A DNA stretch of 64,000 bases. Source: Oreocharis arfaki. Its lineage: Eukaryota > Chordata > Aves > Passeriformes > Paramythiidae. The notes under the pieces are model-generated. The model saw nothing but the letters and a program-made list of their open reading frames with translations, did not search any database and was not told where the DNA came from. The DNA lies in NCBI GenBank assembly GCA_013398015.1, contig VZRR01014165.1, forward strand, positions 1,623,645 through 1,687,644, in the 5' to 3' direction. Made by a program: the position numbers and the translations under genes. Shown piece by piece: positions 60,427-64,000 of this stretch. Position 1 is the stretch's first letter. The number at the start of each line of letters is the position of its first letter.

Positions 60427-63411
60427 CTCAGGTAAGTACATACACAGATTTCTTTCAGCATTTGAAGAGCTAAAAAAATATTCAGGGAAAGTAGAAAGGT
60501 GATACATGAAAAACAATCTAAAAATCTCATATCTCTATGTTTGTTCTACTTCATTCTTTCAAACCTCAATAATAAATCGTGGAAAAACAACTCGGACAGT
60601 TAAAATTCTTATTTTCCATTTATTCTATTTTTTTCCTTGTTTTGTCCCCTAAAAGCTGCCTTCTTTTGGAAAGGACGTTGAGGCCTTGCTGAAAACCATT
60701 GTGTACTATTTTACTTTTTGCAGAAAAACTTGAAAACACATACAGATAAATCTTAAAAGCTTTCCTCATAGAAAGGTTGACCCTGAAGACAAAGGCCATT
60801 TTAAATGGAATAAAAAGGTTTTAAACAAGCCCATGAATACTGACCGACTGTCCTTATAAACCCTTTGTAGTGCAGAATGACCAACATGCTGCCTTGTTTT
60901 GGCTCTAATACAGCTCTGCCTAAAATGAAGGAGTAACACAGCAAGGTGATAAGGGATTGCACAGTCTTAAAGAAAGAGTGATGAAGTCCTCTTTCTTATA
61001 TTTGAATCATTTCATCACTATCCGAGCAGTCGATGGCTGAATAAGAGCCTTCACCATGCTGCTGTCCTGGCAAGGGAAAGTTGCTTCCCGGGGCAGTAGG
61101 AAGGTACATCTCACTCCGACAATCTGAGTAGTGCTCAGACCTTTCAGCAGCTGTGCAAGATGTGTGTGCTGCAGTGTGCTTCCTCAGGCATCTGGAGAAG
61201 GAAGCAGACTGGGCCTTTCGTAAATATTTCTGTCCTTCGCCCAACACATGAAGCAGAAAGCAACATCCAGAAGACAGCCTGGTCCCAAGCTGTCCCTTCA
61301 GTCATCATCTGGCTGGTACAGGCAGCTGAACCTGGGAGCTGGGACCGATCTGGGGTCCCACACTGCGTACATGGGTCCACCCCATTCCCTCTGCTAATGC
61401 TACCCTTAAAGATGGGAAATATTTATATGTGATGAGGCCATTTATCTTCAAGGGCAGACTCAGAGAAGTGCTTTCTGGAAATTAAAGTACCTGTAGTAAT
61501 TAACAACTTTTGCTGCAACTGAACTCTAGTGGGATGGAACTGTGAGCCTGAGAAAATTTTAGATGTCATTACCAGTCCCTTGTGTCATCATTCTCTCAGT
61601 CATTCATTGACATACTCTTTCAAGAAAATGCACTTGCAGGAATAATTGGTCTTTGCCTTACACTCAAATTCAATACAACTTTTCCTTCAGTTGCTTTTTG
61701 TGATTCACGATGAGGAAAGATTGAAAAAAAGTTAAGAATACAGAAAATTTCTTTTTGTTTCAGAACTGAAAAGACTAATACCCCAAAATGATCTTATGCA
61801 GCACTTAATGAAAATAAGATTTCAGTTGTCCTTGACAGGAAGACAGAATCAGATATGTTCAGAGTAGCAATTTATAATAAACTTCTTTGGAAACAAATAT
61901 GACAGTAGCAATTTCAATGAAAAGGAGAAAGGCTAGAAAACTCAGATTATGTTTTCAAAGTCTCTGAAGTCTCAAAATGAGGTATTTGCTGCCTCAATAA
62001 CAAATGCAAGATCTGCACTTTACAAAGAAAATATAACAAGTAAAAAATTATAATTGACCTGACAAAGACGAGTAGGCAAAATCACAAACTGCTTATGCAG
62101 AGAACTTATCCTGCTGTCCAATGCAACTTGTTTGCCATCACACATTTCTTTGTCTAGTTCTATTTTTGTATATTTGTTGTTGTTTTATTTTTCTTATTTG
62201 CCCCTCAAACTTTAATTCTTACGGACAGAGATGTTCGCTTCCATTGCTGTATAACTGGTGTCCTGTATAAATGGCGCCATTAGGGACATGGTGTAGCTTT
62301 GCAGATTTTAAATACTCCCAAAAGAACAAAAGAGAACCTATATAAATTACATAGCCTGGAAGTTGTAGTGTTGATGTTTCATGAAATGAAGAGACTCCAT
62401 GCTGATTTCATTATTCCTGTTGCAAAGCTTTCGACTTCTATGGGATATGTGTTCATTTTATATTATTGCTGCTATTGTCAATATTCTTCTTTTACTCACT
62501 TGCAGTCATTATTATTGTTGTTGTTGCTACTACTGTCATTATTATTCATGTATTTAACATTATTGATATTATTTGTCCCTAATCAGTGACCAAAATAGTG
62601 AGCTTTAGAGACTACTTGAAAAAGATAGTTGAAAAAGTTCCAAAAACTAACTTGAAAAAAACCAAACAAACCCAAAAAAGATGAAAAATTCAGCTAATTC
62701 AGCTAAACTCAGTCCTATTAATGCCTTTATTTATATTAATTGTGATTCTCTGGACAAAAGATGTGGTACTATATTTGTGTTTTATTGGTCCAGAAAAGAG
62801 AACAGAGAAGAAAATGAGGGATAGGATGGAATATGAGCTAGAAAGACATATATGAAATGATAAAAAGCCAACCAAACCTTACATAGCTATGGCTGACCTT
62901 GTTTTACCTCTGATATTCTCTTGAAATTAATGGAAAATAATCCTCTTCTATGAGATAAAATTTTTTCATATGTAGAGGCCACAACCCTCTATTAAGGGTA
63001 GATTCTGCTAAGGATCTTCTCAAAACGTAACTCAGGTTTTGTCCAGCTGAACATTTAATTGTATAAAGAGTAAGTAAAAGACCTCCTATTCTGACTGGAT
63101 ATTGTTAGCATTTTTTTTTCACAGTAATAGGAAATATGAGCTCAAAAACATTAATAAAGTTAAGAAAAGGAAAAACAACAGCAATTGCAATTGTTGTTGA
63201 GAAAGTAAATATTTATCTCAGAGAATGATTCCTATTTTGATGATCTCTTTTATGACACAGCTGTTGCTTGAAAAATTGGTAACATATGTCTTTAAAAAAC
63301 TTAAATTGACAATGCATAAATACTTTAATAACCACTCAGGCAGTACAAAATTGAGTAGAATCAGAGTACAGCATAAGGAAAACACTGCATAGGAGCTCAG
63401 ATCAAGATATC
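60427..63411. other. Unique sequence with a more GC-rich island at 60990-61400
   Basis: The 60990-61400 block is noticeably less AT-rich and open in several frames on both strands; see the finding on the minus-strand 83-codon frame. A triplet-rich attatt/gttgtt run lies at about 62509-62550. The palindromic caattgcaattg sits at about 63190. No recognised gene. Confidence 0.4.
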
Positions 63412-64000
63412 TGTAGTGGGTTGATCTTGACTGGCCCACCAAAGCCATTCTATCAGTCTCCTCCTCAGCTGAACAGGAGAGAGAAATTACAATGAAAGGC
63501 TCATGGATGGAATTAAGGATGGGGAGAGGTCACTCATCAGTTACCATCATGGGCAAAACAGACGTGACTTGATGAATTTTTTTTTAATTTATTAGCAATC
63601 AATTCAGTAGGATGACGAGAAACAAAATCTAAATCTTGAAACACTTTACTCCCATCATTCCTGTCATCCTGGGTTTCCTTCAGCTTCACTCTCAATTTGT
63701 CTACCTCCTCTGCCCTGGTGGCACAGATGTTGGAAAAGGGGATTGCAGACAGTTTAATCACACATTGTCTTTGCTGTTCCTTCCTCCTCAGGTGAGGACT
63801 CCTCACTCTCTTCCCCTGCTCTAGTGTGGGGTTCCTCCCATGGGAGACAGTCCTCCATGAATTTCCCCAATGTGAGTCCTTCCCGCTGGCTGAAGTTTTC
63901 TACAAACCACTCAATTGTGAGTCCCTTCCGTGTTGTCGTAAGCCCTTCCATAAGAAGGTAAGCAAACCTTTTCCAGTGTGAACTCTTCTCTGCATGGGTC
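63412..64000 (-). mobile_element. LTR of the same ERV family as 20188-21276, minus strand, cut by the window edge
   Basis: The plus strand opens tgtagtgggttgatcttgac, the antisense of the LTR end seen near 21260. It continues with cctcctcagctgaacaggag, gtcactcatcagttaccatc, gggcaaaacagacgtgactt and then the antisense tandem units (gtgtggggttcctcccatgg, gggagacagtcctccatgaa). The order matches the 20188-21276 copy read backwards. The frames of 89 and 65 codons inside it are repeat artefacts. The 5' part of the LTR lies beyond 64000, so whether an internal provirus follows cannot be seen. Confidence 0.82.
63588..63593 (-). promoter_or_regulatory. LTR polyadenylation signal (aataaa on minus strand)
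   Basis: Plus-strand tttatt in the context aatttattagcaatc gives AATAAA on the LTR sense strand, at the position where the 20.2-kb copy has the degraded taaaattaaa. This copy therefore keeps its signal. Confidence 0.6.

Noticed and set aside
1..64000. CRISPR arrays, operons, tRNA or rRNA genes
   Set aside because: No spaced identical repeats, no ribosome-binding/operon organisation and no tRNA or rRNA signature; the repeats identify the DNA as avian nuclear sequence.

Overview
The window looks like AT-rich, gene-poor DNA from a bird, either intergenic or inside a very long intron. The main evidence is a scatter of CR1 LINE fragments. Their 3' ends carry the avian CR1 signature (minus-strand copies open with agaatcatagaat followed by gttggaagggacctt) and several keep readable pieces of CR1 ORF2. 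Retroviral LTRs of a type I associate with birds other than chicken add to this, but the species cannot be fixed from the sequence. No complete conventional protein-coding gene, tRNA, rRNA or CRISPR array is visible, and almost every open reading frame over 60 codons is chance or belongs to a repeat.

Layout. 1-16.9 kb is AT-rich unique sequence with three decayed CR1 scraps. 17.0-21.3 kb is a cluster of repeats: an 870-bp CR1, a false-looking duplication around a single n, a solo LTR of 415 bp with a perfect 6-bp target duplication, and a second, unrelated LTR of about 1.09 kb. 21.3-34 kb has four or five CR1 fragments (one with endonuclease-domain remnants) and an ATT-type microsatellite. 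34-40 kb has two more CR1 pieces and another n-centred duplication. 40-49.6 kb is unique sequence with a GGAT/GGAC microsatellite. 49.7-55.3 kb has two long CR1 copies in opposite orientation. Between them lie a 98-nt near-perfect hairpin and a purine-only tract broken by a 54-base assembly gap. 55.3-63.4 kb is unique sequence; the best coding candidate lies here, a possible exon of a small single-pass membrane protein on the minus strand at 56.6-56.9 kb. From 63412 to the end is a minus-strand LTR of the same family as the one at 20.2 kb.

The elements do not work together as a system. They record successive retrotransposition into quiet DNA. The parts most worth following up are the hairpin at 51730-51827, the small membrane-protein exon candidate, the solo LTR with intact target-site duplication, and the two n-joined duplications, which probably mark assembly errors. 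CR1 and LTR names rest on recognition by eye, since no database search was possible.
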